Origin: Sthenelais limicola
Taxonomy: Eukaryota; Annelida; Polychaeta; Phyllodocida; Sigalionidae
Assembly (NCBI GenBank): GCA_942159475.1
Contig: OW804099.1
Span: 11,543,146-11,607,145, forward strand
DNA: 64,000 nt
Direction: 5' to 3'
Part shown: piece by piece, positions 33,118 through 45,339 of the stretch
Layout of the letters: each line of letters opens with the position of its first letter
How positions within the stretch are numbered: the first letter of the stretch is position 1
Program-made: the position numbers and the translations under genes
Notes under the pieces: generated by a model
Told to the model about the DNA's origin: nothing
The model's database searches: none
The model's input: only the letters and a program-made list of their open reading frames with translations

Positions 33118-33237
33118 GCAATTAGACCCTTTGGTTGTAGTTGTTTTTTTGGTCTATGCGGCCAGGACAACCCTCGGCTTTCAGCCTCGGGTTGGTTCCT
33201 CACCTTGTAGACAACTACAACCTCAGTGTCTAATCGC
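33118..33237. repeat. Foldback palindrome, about 55-bp imperfect arms
   Basis: GGTTGTAGTTGT on the left is exactly inverted as ACAACTACAACC on the right, with outer GCaATTAGAC/GTCTAATcGC and an inner ACAACCCTCGGCT/AGCCTCGGGTTGGT pair. The centre CGGCTTTCAGCC is a short perfect hairpin. Confidence 0.8.
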
Positions 33238-33289
33238 TCAATAGTACACATATATATATATGTATCAGTAGGTGTCTCTACAACTGGGG

Positions 33290-33780
33290 TCAAGGTAATG
33301 CATCAGTGGGTAATGGGATCAGATTGCTATTATATACATAGATAAAAAAAAACTTCCTTTTTGCACCCCGAGCAGTGTTGCTCCTTTGACAAGATCCATG
33401 TCAGTGGGCAGTGGTGCATCACATAGATACATCACTTAAAAGATGTACAGTTGTTAGGGAGAAAAACATTAATGATTAAATGTATGCATGGACCACAATG
33501 TGGATGGACATTTTCTCATGGTACTGTCAATGTAATTGATGCAGTACACAATAGCCAAGATATTCCCATACCTCAGGGTAAAGGCAAATCTTGTAAAACC
33601 AAATTTGCCAAATTGGGCTAAGCACCATGTTGTACACTCTTTACTGGCCTCACCCATAGAGTCACGATTGTGTTTTCATGAAGTCTAATATCCGGGATGG
33701 TGCTGGGATTTCTCCCACTCCTTAATGACTCAGACTTAAATTCAAAGGATAGTCCAAGGAAACTTCCCCTTCCCCTTCAC
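33290..33780 (+). repeat. Dispersed repeat family, copy 3
   Basis: Closest to copy 2: 33645-33775 matches 17328-17450. The preceding part contains the related CATCAGTGGGTAATGGGATCAG phrase. No coding sequence. Confidence 0.75.
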
Positions 33781-36620
33781 CTAATTTCTGATTCATGACT
33801 TCCCTTTTATACAACCTGAACATACGTCTGACGGCAGACTCACTTGTGACAATATATAGTGCTCTCTGAAACAGAGAGAGACATTTACCATCTAATCCCC
33901 GAGATTAGGCAGGGCTTCACTCCTTACAACAGACTACACTCAACCAGGAAAAGCAATCTACTAGACAGCCCTCACTCTCTATCCACGTTTGTTTGTCCGG
34001 CACAAGTGAAAGGTAAGACTATATTTTAACTATTATTCCAACTATAACTCACTAAACACTAGAAGCCCCAGTATCACCTGAAACCAATAGTATTATTGAG
34101 TGAAGTGTTGAGCGCTAGCTCCCTCCTAACATCTTATTCACTGTCTAACAACTAATACTCAGCTAGTATTGAGTAAAAGGTTGAGCTCCTTCCTGACGTC
34201 TGAGTCATTGTTTAACAACTAATACTCTCCCTGAACTGTAGTGTAGGTGAGAGGGATAAACTTATGGATCTGTGTGCATGGGAGAGCCATAGGGTAGATA
34301 GAGAACTAAATGAAGAATGATTTTTTTTTAATTTAACATATTTATATACCCATTAGTGATAAGGATATACAAGGCTCACAGGGACTATTATTTAGTATTG
34401 TCCATGATTTTCCGCCAGGGGCTGTTAGGTGCAGTGCTACTACTATAGTCCATTGTCTGGGGGTGATTCCGTGTGCAAGTCTGAATGTACTAAGTTTCTC
34501 TCCAGAATCATTTAGAGGGTATCCTGGGATGAAATAAAATCGAGGGTGACAGTCCTGAATCATGGGCATAAGTTGGGAAATCGCCATTGAAGATTGATAG
34601 CCATGGATTAGCCCAAATATTTTGATTGAGTTTTTGAAAATGAAAGATTGGAACTATTCCAATAAAACTTTGTGACATTATAGTCTTGAGGAATGTTGAT
34701 TTTTCAAAATATTTTTTTTTTGCATAACCATCATGAACAACCACCAGGGGGCGTTTTTCTATGGAAGGAAAGGAGTGGTGCATGAGTAAAAGTAATTAGC
34801 AAATAGTGTAAGAGGAAAGATGATAGTGATTAATTTACATAATAGGATCAGTTATTCTGTCTATCTGTAGCAGTGTGTTTTAACCGTCTGGCATATTTTT
34901 TTTTTTCACGTTTTGAAAAATATTTTATTCAGGAAACATCAGATACGAGGCTCACAACTTCAAGTGCTTTTCGTGGCGCACTGATGCTTATATCTTTATC
35001 CATTTAATAAGTGCAGAGAGTTAACGCAAACATGTATTATAATGTGATAATAAGAATTCAATATATTCAGGTGAGGAACGTTTTTTACATGAAAATTCTT
35101 AAGTTCTTACTGGTGAGTAATTTGGCGAGATTTGATGATGTTAGAGTTAATGATATGGGATGGGGTGGATGTTATAGTCTAGTTTGTAATCTAGCTATTT
35201 AGTGCAGAGGGAGTATGGGGGGGGGGGGGGGGTTGAAGCCCAGCATCAGGACTTCGTATGGAATAAGTATTTTTGATTCGCCATATAATATTGCGTTGAG
35301 TCCTAGGGAGTTCCGGTGGTCGTGGGATGGTCATTTTCAACTGTAGGTTTCCCCCTTGGGTAAAGTTGTGTGTGATTTGATTATGTGTCTGAAGAGTTTG
35401 TGGCATTCTATGTTTTTTATGTCTGAAATGACATTTGTAGGAAAACTGTTCCTCAGTGTTGAATGTTGATTGGTCTTATTGTAATGAGGGTGGTGGGTAT
35501 TATCCTTGTGTCAAATCAAGGGTGATATGGTCTTTTCATGTTTTTTTATAATATAGGGCACAATGAAACATATGATAATTAATTGGATAATGTGTAATAG
35601 AGATGATGTGAGACCGGTATCGCTTCTTATAAATTCTAGTGGTTAGTAGGATGTCCATTCATTTGAAGTATGTGTGAGGAAATGGATCAGATGTATGTTT
35701 GGTGAATAATGAGAGTGAATCTGATATTATGTTATAACAAGTAGACTGGTTTAACTTGTAGTGTGCTATGTTTTAATTGGCAGGATGTTGATGATGTTAT
35801 TTCACAATTCTTAACAAATACTTTAACTAAGGCGATGCTGGAAAACAACCATAGTGGTTACAGTGTTTTTCATTAATGTACCTGTTCTGATATTTAAATA
35901 TTGCATCGGCCTCTAATGAATAAAACAAAAACAAAAACAATGTGTAACACATAGCTTGGAAAGACAAGTCTACCCATTGTCCCACCAGTCAACATATATA
36001 CTCTAACAGGAAATAAAGATAACTATGAATATATAAGATGCTGGTAAGGGCCCTTTAAGACATGATCTAATCATGTATGGTACAACAGATTTGTGCGCAG
36101 CTATATTTCATTTCGTCAACCTGGGATTATAATCTTAGTGGCAGTTAGAGACACAAAGCAACTCCATAAATCACTTGTCAGTGAACTGGTATACGTGCGT
36201 TCATGGACCGTGAAATTACACACAGCTATTATAAACTAGGATACTTGATACATCAAACCTCAGGGGCTATTCTTTTTAATTTGAACGCTTTCTTCAAAAG
36301 AAATATATAGAAATATATAGCATTTTCTCATTCGCAACTATTTAACTGCATAGCATTCAATTAATAAGATACACAAATTGTACAACGTTACCCTTCTATC
36401 TCTGTACCAAACTTTGGATTACACTTAACTTGAAGTCATATTTAACTAAAATATGAACACTGTTACATATTATTATAAACAACTGGTGTATATTTTTTCC
36501 AACTGTAAAGTATTGGAATTTTTGTTAGCTAATATGGCAGGGTCTCTGCGGGACCTTGGAAGCCTTGATTAATGTTGAAAACATAAATAAATTCAAGGCC
36601 TGGAATATCCTCGAAAACGG
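33781..36620. other. Non-coding region with two LINE-like 3' tails
   Basis: No gene is supported. 34060-34240 is a diverged tandem duplication (TAACAACTAATACTC repeated with GAGTaAA-GGTTGAGC). Poly-T tracts at 34321-34330 and 34895-34905 are each followed by AT-rich sequence and a reverse-strand AATAAA-like word, resembling 3' ends of minus-strand LINEs, but no reverse transcriptase is seen next to them. A G run lies at 35217-35232. Confidence 0.4.
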
Positions 36621-37839
36621 TCATTACACACTCTAAGAAGAATGGGTTCTAACAAGAACCCTTCAGGGTTCTTCAGCTTGTCGACATGGCAGAACCCCTA
36701 AGGGTTCTACTTAGAACCCTTTTTTGAGGGTTCTAAGTAGAACCCCCGTTTCAGGAATAGTCAGGGTTCTACATAGAACCCTCGATTTGAAGAACCCTTT
36801 GAAGAACCCTCTGGCCAAAATAGGTAGGGTTTTACATAGGACCCTGATTTGGCATCCCTAAAATTGTTTGTAATTTACAATGTTAATTCTGAATAAAGTA
36901 TTGATTTCATTATTCCCTGTTGAATCTAGACTGGTCCTTATAACAGCAGATTTGTGCTCAGTGCTAAGGCAGCATGTTTCTCCACAGAAGCATTTTGCCC
37001 AAGAGCATTCAAGGAGAGACTGCATATTATATGCAGTCCCTTTGCTTGACATTTTCAGAGTTCCTCATCCATTTCCATCACTTAAACTTACCCTTAATAC
37101 AATCCTCTCGTGTAGCTGACATAGGTATCCATTGCAACTTGGTGTTTGACAATCTTGGTACTTCAGTAGTACTCATAGTAATAATATTAGAATTATAAGG
37201 GTGCTTTCTTCACAACATTTTTCAACATCAAGCAGGTAAGTTATACAAATAAAGTATTGATTTCATTGCTTTCAATATTCCCAAGTTTATAAAGTGTAAT
37301 ATCTATAAGGTATAAATGCCTCATATGAGTATTACTAGTGAGACTTTTGTTCTAATAGAAATTGTAAATAGCATGTAGTAACCTGTGAGGCCACCTAGTG
37401 AAAGCCAAGTTCCACGGTACTGCCACCTGGTGAGAACAGTCGGATTGCCGATAACGTCGCCAATAATGCCAATAGAAAGAATTGGAGGCCAGATTTGAAA
37501 AGAGGGGAAAAAACTGGACTAGGTCAATATCTCACAAAATTTCTATGGGCCACCAGAAAAAAGTCAACTTTTTCAGAATTTGTGCCATAGAGATGTACCT
37601 AAAAAGTGTTATTCTTCTTACCTACTTTGCAATGTCAAACAAATCCTTTGATTTGAAAATGAAAAAAAGCTCAGAATGAAACGTCCTTTGGCACGAGCGT
37701 ATAACAGGGACCTATGCATCTCATACTCAAAGATCTAAGTCCTAGCTGCCCTAAAAGTTGGTGAAATCAACCGTTCCGTTTTTGAAAATCATTTTTGAAA
37801 ATCTTAGCCCACTGGAGGTTGCATCACATTTTGGTCTCT

Positions 37840-40136
37840 GGTTTTTTTTTTTTGACAATATGTTTATTCAGGAGGTTTGTACAATAAAGCAACCAAAACA
37901 ATTTTGCTTATAAATATAGCGATTTTCCTCATGCCCTGATCATCAGGACTTTGTCTCTTGTCCATATGGTGGGTGAGACGTTCTTTTAAATAATATACTA
38001 TTGTCATCAGCATAGTTAGATTCAATTTTTGATACATTGGTCTTTTGCAATCTTTTTACCTTATTTTATACTACTATGCGATATATACATTCAATGGAAG
38101 TGGATCGATACAAGGATCGATAATGAAATTTATATGATGAGGAATGGAGTGATATGATGAAATAATAACAGGCTATTATTTGTATAGCTATAAATGGTGG
38201 GTGAGTGAGTGGCACATATGCATAGTTTGTTTTTAGGGGTGAGTAGGGTAAGCATTTCGATTTTGTAACAGTTACTGTGAAATAGTATAATCATTGTACG
38301 TCATGGCAATACATTTTCAGACATTTTTCTTATAATAGTGTGCTTGAGCGCAGTGCTAAACTCTTTACAAACATCTCTATTTCTCAATGATGGTTCTAAA
38401 GCATTCCAATCTCTGGCACATTGGTATGTCAGAGATCTCCTATCTTTCTCAGTTCGCGGTATAAAAGTAGTCAGAGTAGGAGCGGTGTTTTGTCTCGTAT
38501 TTCTAGTATCTAAATTATTTCTCTCACTATATGCTGCTCCATGAGCTAATCTCATATTGTTAAATAATATCCTATCTTTGATTAACATCGTTTTTGTTTC
38601 TATGTGCATTTCAATTATAGGCGTCCTTATATCTGCACCTAATGCACTACGAATTACTCTATTTTGGAGTTTTTGAAGTTTTTCTAATTCACTTTTATTT
38701 AGACAGCTTAGTACAGATAGACTATAATCAAATAATGATAATATCTTAGACTTACAGATAATGACTGCAGTCCTGGCATCCAGATTCTTTCTTATTTTGT
38801 TAAACGAATAGAGCTTGTAATTTATTTGCTTCACTACTGAGTTTAGCTGACCTATCATCGTTAGATGTTCGTCCAGTTTAATGCCTAAATATTCATATGA
38901 GACTACTGATTCTAGTGGCGTATTATCTATTTTGACTACTACTTGCTTGCCATGTGTTTTATGGCGCGTGTTAAACACCAGCAATTTTGTTTTTGTTTTG
39001 TTGAGAGAAAGCCTGCAGCTCAAGCACCAATTAAAAAATATTTTAAGATCAGCAGAGAGAGAATCTTCACAGTTTTTCAGGTTTGGTGCAGAATAATAAA
39101 TAACAGTGTCATCTGCATATTGTATGAATTTAGATGCAAAATTGAGGTCCTTTATATCGTTTACATAAATTAAGAATAGCAAGGGTCCGAGTACAGAACC
39201 CTGCGGAACACCAATCGGGTTTATTTCTGCCGAAGAAGCACACTCTCCAATTTTTACGCACTGAGTCCTGTTTTTCAAATATGATTTGAACCATGTTATA
39301 CCTAATTCATTTATACCAATATCATACATTTTTTTTAACAATATATCATGGTCAACACAATCGAAGGCTTTGCTGAAATCCACAAAGCATGCCAGCGTAT
39401 AATCTTTTTTGTGCATGGAATTGTTTATATCCGATACAAGCTTATATATGGCCTCATTTGTGCTGTGTCCTTTTTAAAATCCTAGTTGATGATCGCTTAA
39501 TAATTTATTTTGATTCAAGTATTCTTTGAGGTGTAATGCTATAATTTTTTCCATGATTTTCCCAGCAATGTGCGTGAGAGAAATCGGACGCGTGTCACCA
39601 GGTGTTTTAGCTAGTGGCTTCTTCGGCAGAGGTTTAACAATACTATGTTTCCACATTTGGGGAAAGATACCAGTCTCAATTGAGAGTCTGTATACATGAA
39701 TAAGTTTGTCAATCAATATAATAAATGCATCCTTATAAATCTTAGTAGAAATGTCACTACAACCTGAACTTTTAGAGACTGCTGTGTCTCTGATGATTTG
39801 CAACACCGCATCCCTGTCAACAATCGGTTGGGTATATGCATGTTCAATTTCATGATTTCTTCTCATTAGGGGCGAACTGGGAAGTCTATTTGCCGTTTGT
39901 TGGCCTATATTACAATAATACTTGTTTAATTCAGTCGCAGCTTCCATGCCTTTCAATGTATGATTGTCTTCGTTAATTATGGTAGAGATATCACTGGTTT
40001 GTTTATTTTCGATTTCATCAATAGTACGCCAAAATTTCTTAGAGTCATTTTTATTTTCTGCGAGTAAATTCCGATAATATTGTGCTTTAGCCTGTTTCAC
40101 TGCCCTATTACATAAATTCGTTTCCGTCAAGTTGCT
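37840..40136 (-). mobile_element. 5'-truncated jockey/CR1-like LINE
   Basis: The poly-T at 37841-37852 is the poly(A) tail of a minus-strand copy, preceded by a reverse-strand AATAAAC signal. The coding part covers reverse transcriptase to the C-terminus and the 3' untranslated region is about 450 bp. Endonuclease and ORF1 are missing. The insertion is nested inside the 36628-40847 element and is therefore younger than it. Confidence 0.85.
38301..40136 (-). pseudogene. LINE reverse transcriptase, single in-frame stop
   Basis: The two large frames (39474-40130 and 38301-39416) are in the same phase and separated by one TAA, about 19 codons before the second ATG. The first holds the linker and RT fingers (KPLPKK...DTRPISL, LSDHQLGF). 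After the stop come GHSTNEAIYKLV, FVDFSKAFDCVDH (block A with the catalytic Asp), GVPQGSVLGPLLFLIYVNDI (block B), FIQYADDTVIYYS (the YADD active site), and then the thumb with YEYLGIKLD. The C-terminal portion has the usual RDWNALEPSLRN. Total length is about 610 residues. All catalytic residues are intact, so only the one stop and the 5' truncation inactivate it. Confidence 0.92.
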
Positions 40137-40559
40137 CGAATTGATTCAAACTAAAGACCCCCCTGTAATCTAGAGACATGCAGCTTTAATAATATGTAAA
40201 GTTTGTGTATGAATCAACCCAGGAGACATGTGCAGAAATTCATTAAAAGTCACCCACCCACATAATTGAAATAATTCCATATGACTCGTTTTCATGTGAC
40301 ACATCACATAAAAATAATCTGTTTGAAGGGATAACATTTGTTTCACATTATTTAGAAAATGCTTTTAATTCTTTCTCTCCTGCCTATATAAACCTTGATT
40401 TTAAGATGTAGAATTTTTTTTATATGCTTTTATGATGCACTGATGTATGCAGCTGAGAAAATTTTTGGAAAAAAAAATAAAAATATTCGTCTGTTTTTAC
40501 ATGGATCCCGATGAATATTCCTAAGGAGAAAAGGAGATTCTTTGTAGAACTGCTTTGAG
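40137..40559. other. Interior of the inverted-repeat element, right side
   Basis: AT-rich, with no ORF or motif. It resumes the host element after the LINE insertion and leads into the right AGAACCC array. Confidence 0.5.
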
Positions 40560-40847
40560 CTAAAGAACCCTTCAAGTTCAGGAAGAACCCTAAAATGAGG
40601 CAAAAGCCCCTATGGTTCTAGACGGAACCCCTAAGGAGAAAAAGGGGGTTCTATGTAGAACCGCTTTTAGTTAAAGAACCCTTCAAGTGCACGAAGAACC
40701 CTTAAATCGCTGAAGAACCCCTATGGTTCTAGATGGAACCCCCGGTGGTCCCGAAGAACCCTTTTAGGTGTCGAAGAACCCTAGGGTACTTGGTAGAACC
40801 ATGGGGTTCTATCTAGAACCCCAAAGAACCCTTTTTTCTTAGAGTGT

Positions 40848-41686
40848 AGGGCGAAATATTACTAGAAATCGGTTTACGTCAAGATCGAAGTTATTATTCA
40901 AAACATTTATTATTTAGCAATATTTGTCTATATACGGAATCTGGGATATAAAAAAGATGTCAATGTACTTTGTGACTAAAAATCATGTGACTGCGTCATT
41001 AAATGTCATTAAATTCAAAGGACCGTGGGAACCCTTCTTTTTTTGGTCTCAGTAAAATCGTGTTGGTCTCCAATCCACTGTCGCAAACTGACCATATATA
41101 CTGAGATTCTGGGAAAGCGGTGATCGGTATCAAAATAAGATACAGGATTATTTTAAAATAAAGAAATATAAAGGCAAATATAGGGACGATGTTGATAAGT
41201 CTGTATTTACTCAGTGTGCCTAGCTGTGATAATGGACACAGATTACATCTGTGGTCACTGAGCAGAAAATATTGCTTCTTTTGCTGAAACGCCATTTAAA
41301 GATGTAAATTAAGTGGGGTTTCAATATCCTTCATGCTAATGTTAAAACATGGCTTGTATATATGATAAATGGCCTGCGTGTGACTGGTTTACGCAGGCCA
41401 TATTGGCTTGCGTCTATGAAAGGTTTTCAGGAACACTGTAATGGAACATGAGATTCCAAGCTATTCCACTGAGTGTTTTCATGAAAAACGGGCATATTTT
41501 TAAAGGAACATTTTTTAACTATTGGCTAAAGACTTCTGACATACAGAGGCAAAAGTAGAATGTAGAATGCAAAGATGATCCCCACTACATTGGTCCATAG
41601 AACTAGTGTGTACAGTTCTATGCTCAAACCTACTAGCTGCGCTGGATGCAGATGACGTCACAGGCTGCTTGACCCGTCTAATATAG
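40848..41686. other. Non-coding DNA with a direct-repeat member and a hairpin
   Basis: A perfect 11-bp inverted repeat ATGGCCTGCGT/ACGCAGGCCAT lies at 41369-41401. The segment 41435-41565 is a diverged direct repeat of 42335-42460 (AAGCTATTCcACTGAGcGTTTT, then GGCTtCTGACATACAG.GGCAAA). Confidence 0.55.
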
Positions 41687-41774
41687 CAATAAACAACTCT
41701 GATTTTAGCGTTTGAACGGTCTGTAGGCCCAGTGACGTCCCGAGGCCGTAGGCTAAAATCACAGTTGTTTATTG
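41687..41774. repeat. Foldback palindrome with CGAGGC centre, 1
   Basis: CAATAAACAACTCTGATTTT is inverted as AAAATCACAGTTGTTTATTG, around GACGTCCCGAGGCCGTAGG. It is related to the next palindrome. Confidence 0.8.
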
Positions 41775-41961
41775 ATTTTAGTCCATAATGGATCAGATCC
41801 CCTCCATAACTTAACCTTACACAAACAACCAGAAACAACAAGTCATTCTTTACTAACCTTTAGTCCATTTTGGGTCAGATTTTGCATGCATGTATGGTAC
41901 TACAGACCGCGTTGGTCTAGTGGCGCCACCTGACGTGTCCATCATGGACTAAAATCAATAT

Positions 41962-42073
41962 ACAACTCGGATTTAGCGTTCGAACTGTCTGTACTCCCAT
42001 AGACGTCCCTCGGCCTTCGGCCTTGGGACGTCTATGGGAGTACAGACAGTTCTCACGCTAAAATCCTCGTTGT
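41962..42073. repeat. Foldback palindrome with CGAGGC centre, 2 (near-perfect)
   Basis: Each arm is about 55 bp. The core GAACTGTCTGTACTCCCATA is exactly inverted, followed by GACGTCCC and a TCGGCCTTCGGCCTTGGG centre. Outer arms show a few mismatches. It can form a long stable hairpin. Confidence 0.9.
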
Positions 42074-42913
42074 CTATTGCTATAGTCATCAGTTAACACA
42101 TCCAACACCACCAACACTTTCAGATGAGGAGGATGATCGCGGGTATTTCTCAGTTACCAAAAACGGCGGAGATTTTAGGACATTGACCATGTTCATATTT
42201 ATTTATTTTTTGATCATTTCTTAGGTTAGTGATGTTCAGTCATTAAAAAGAAACACTTCTGAAGATTGAACAGATTAGTATATGTTTTTTTTCTTGTTTG
42301 TTATTGTTTTATGGCACCATAAGCCACCTTGTTTACATTGAGATTTTAAGCTATTCTACTGAGCGTTTTTATGAAGAACGGCCGTTTTTTTAAAAAGAAA
42401 AAAAGTTTAGCTAATGGGTAAAGGCTTCTGACATACAGGGGCAAATGTATAATGGAAAATGGTAAGCTGAGCACGCATGATTTGGGTCTTTTGCCAGCTG
42501 AAATGACACTTGCGGATTAACAAAGCTCCAGTGTGGCCCAAGGGTGACGCAATATTATTGTGCAGCATGGTGGCAGGCAGTGGGTGTGTCGCGCAGGGAC
42601 CAATGGGTCTGATCGCTAGTGCCGCCGATCAAAAATTTGAATGCTAGCCACGAAATACTGGACAGTCCAATTGCAATAAAACGCTAGTCACCTTTCAAGC
42701 AACATGCTTACTTACTAAATCCAAATGTATATGTATGAGCAGTGATTCCCTCCCTTAGTTCAAAGGTCGGACTTTCAGATTAACAGAGCTTTAGTTAGGT
42801 GCAAGGCCAGAGGGCTATGAGTTGGTATTGTGCAGTACGGCGGCAGACGGTGGGTATGTCGTGCGGGGACCAATGGGAAGCGCCCATCACTGTCATTAGA
42901 CTGTGGGTCTGGC
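42074..42913. other. Non-coding DNA
   Basis: It contains the second member (42335-42460) of the direct repeat noted at 41435-41565, and a diverged internal duplication near 42550-42610 and 42830-42885 (GGGTgTGTCGcGCaGGGACCAATGGG). No gene is supported. Confidence 0.5.
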
Positions 42914-44945
42914 TTTTTTCTTTTTTTTTTAAAGATTTTATTTATCCAGCACCTCAAGACATGATTAACAGTAAAACAGTCGAGAACAGGTAACACGAGA
43001 ACATTTGTGGCCTTCTACCTGCTGCTGCATTCTACATTTTTAACAGGTTAAAAAAATTGACTAGCAAACTAACTAACACATTCAATAGGACATATGATGA
43101 TACACGTTAATAGCAAGGTGAGTATAATATAATAATATGATATAATACAATCAGCTTCTTAGATTCAGTTAGTTTAGTTTAGTTTGCCCAGTTGTACTAC
43201 TGGGTAAGTAGTTATGCGGATGTAATGTAAATAGGTTTTTATTATCGTTCCATCTGACATTGTACTATGTCAGGATAATGGCAGAGGATATCACTGGTGG
43301 TGATTGACTGGTGTACTGTTGGCGTAGATAAACATGACAAGTGTACATAAGATAGAGAGGTAAGCAAAGGGTTGTAACATTGTAACATTGGCGAGGTATG
43401 GTGTATCTCAGCCTGTCTATTACCAGGTGGTAGAAGGATTTGGGTAGATTAGAGGGATAGTACAGGATAGGGGATAGAGAGAAAGATGGACGCAGAGGGT
43501 CTGGGTCATGTAGTTGGGGTTGGGGTTTAGGGGGATACTTTGAGGTGTGCAAGGGCTTTGGTTTTAAATCTGATAATGTCTGGTTCTTCCTTTATTTTTT
43601 TCGGTAGAGCATTCCATCTGGAGCCACCTGAGTAGGCAGGGGCTCTTTTGCATACTTCTAGCCGGGGGCGTGAGACCGGGAGGTTGAGGACAGAGGAGGA
43701 GCGGGTTGAGCGACCCTGTGGTGGGACAGGAGAGGTCATGTAATGGGCTCTTCTGTGCATGAGGAGTAGGATCTGGGTGGTTCGACGGATTTGGAGGGGC
43801 AGAAAGTTGTGTGTCTCCATAAGATCGGAGATGCTGACATATCTGCCAGATAGGGTGGCAATGCGGAGACCTCGTTTCTGGACTCTCTCCAGTTTATCCT
43901 TTAAAGTTACATTGGCCATATCCAGGAAGCAGGAGTTGAACTCCAGATGAGGGAGGACCATTGTTTTTAGAATGCGGATAGCGATAGTTTTTGATACAAA
44001 GGGTCGGATACGAGCAAAAGTGGTAACGGCAGCATTAGCATTTCTTACCGAGAGTTTTACTTGATGATGGGCACTCAAGTGGGTGTCTAGCAGTGAACCT
44101 AAGTATTTAAATTTGGTCACCACTTTCAATGGAGTGTTGTTAATGGATAAGTTAGGGATGGCAATAGTTTTTGAGGATTGAGGATGGAGACCATTACCTT
44201 AGTTTTTTGGGCATTAATGGTTAGTTCATCGCACACCAGGTCTCTAAGTGTGGGATGGCAGACTTGAGGGAGGTAGTTGAGTCCTTGAGGGATTTGGAGG
44301 AAGTGTAAATTACAGTATCGTCTGCATATAGTTGGCATGAGACCGGGAGAGAGATGACTGTGTTGAGATAGTTTGGGAGCGAATTGATGTAGAGGTTGAA
44401 GAGTAGAGGGCCGAGAATGGATCCCTGTGGGACACCAGTGCTTAGGTGGGCATTGGGGGATAGGGAGTCAGCTATTCTTGTCTTTTGTGACCTTCCTTGG
44501 AGATAGCTTGAGAACCAGGCAATTGTGTGTGGGTGGAAGTTGATGGCCGCTAGTTTCTTAATGAGGATAGGGTGATCAATGGTGTCAAAGGCTTTTTTCA
44601 AGTCAATAAAGAGGGCCAGGGTGGATTGCTTGTTATTGTGGTTAAGGATGGTGTCGTCTAAGAATTCTGAGAGGGGTATTTGTGTCGATTTATTTCTTCG
44701 GAAGCCATGTTGTTTGGGATGTAGGAGGCCATGGGATTCTATATGTTCATAAGTTTGGGAATGAATTATTCTCTCTAGGATTTTTCCAGGAATGGGGAGA
44801 AGGGAAATTGGTCTGAGGTCAGAGGGTGATTTAGGTGATTTGATCTTGGGAAGTGGGACAACAGTTGCCTGCTTCCGCCAGTAGGGAATGTGGCAGTACG
44901 GATCGATGAGGAAAAAAGTTGTAGGTAGCCAATGTGAGGCCAGGA
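42914..44945 (-). mobile_element. 5'-truncated LINE, second family
   Basis: The T run at 42918-42930 with reverse-strand AATAAA marks the 3' end. The coding part starts at about 44940 within the RT linker. Flanking sequence 44950-45020 (GGTCTGTACTCCCATAATTG, AAAATCTGATCCAAAATGGA) resembles the palindromic repeat family at 41.7-42.1 kb, so the LINE abuts another repeat. Confidence 0.85.
43527..44940 (-). pseudogene. LINE reverse transcriptase with two frame breaks
   Basis: 44940-44221 encodes YWRKQATVVPLPKIKSPK, SDLRPISLLPIPGKILERII, then GFRRNKST, LALFIDLKKAFDTIDH (block A), STGVPQGSILGPLLFNLYIN (block B) and CQLYADDTVIYTSS (active site). It then shifts frame into NAQKTKVMV (44338-44126) and again into FKYLGSLLDTHLS plus the C-terminal domain (44129-43527), ending near RWNALPKKIKEEPDI. 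All expected blocks occur in order. The sequence clearly differs from the LINE at 38-40 kb, so it is another family. Confidence 0.9.
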
Positions 44946-45059
44946 AAATAAAAAATAGACCGTGGGTACAGTCACGGTCTGTACTCCCATAATTGCACGC
45001 AAATTCAACCAAAATCTGATCCAAAATGGACTAAAGATGGCTACCCATCCTTGCCGCAC

Positions 45060-45339
45060 AGGGTTGCGGTAGCCTCAACAAATGGTAGCGCTTAGACACC
45101 TCCCACTGGTTTGAATTGTTAAATTGGATGCTATAACTTTGTAGATCGTTTCAAAATATTTAGCAGTTTTATCTATGAAATCTATAGAATCTGGACTAAA
45201 GGTACAGATTAATAAAAGAGAAAATGAAATGAATGTTGAGGGACAGGAACACTGTCCTTTCGGGTTGTAAGGTTCATAAGGAGACAATTGGATTCACACC
45301 AATAGAAGCAGGAGGTGGAAATGTTTCATACCAAGCAAA
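45060..45339. other. Non-repetitive flank of minisatellite
   Basis: No gene or motif seen. Confidence 0.4.

Larger units (their letters stand above)
36628..40847. mobile_element. 4.2-kb inverted-repeat element with GGGTTCT/AGAACCC terminal arrays
   Basis: The left end ACACTCTAAGAA (36628-36639) is the exact inverse of TTCTTAGAGTGT (40836-40847). Next to each end is an array of the heptamer GGGTTCT and its inverse AGAACCC: about 14 on the left (36645-36850) and about 17 on the right (40560-40830), at short irregular spacing. Such subterminal arrays are typical of DNA transposons whose transposase binds repeated sites. Most of the inside is a separately inserted LINE (37840-40135). No transposase ORF is seen, so the element is non-autonomous. 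No target-site duplication is evident. Confidence 0.7.
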
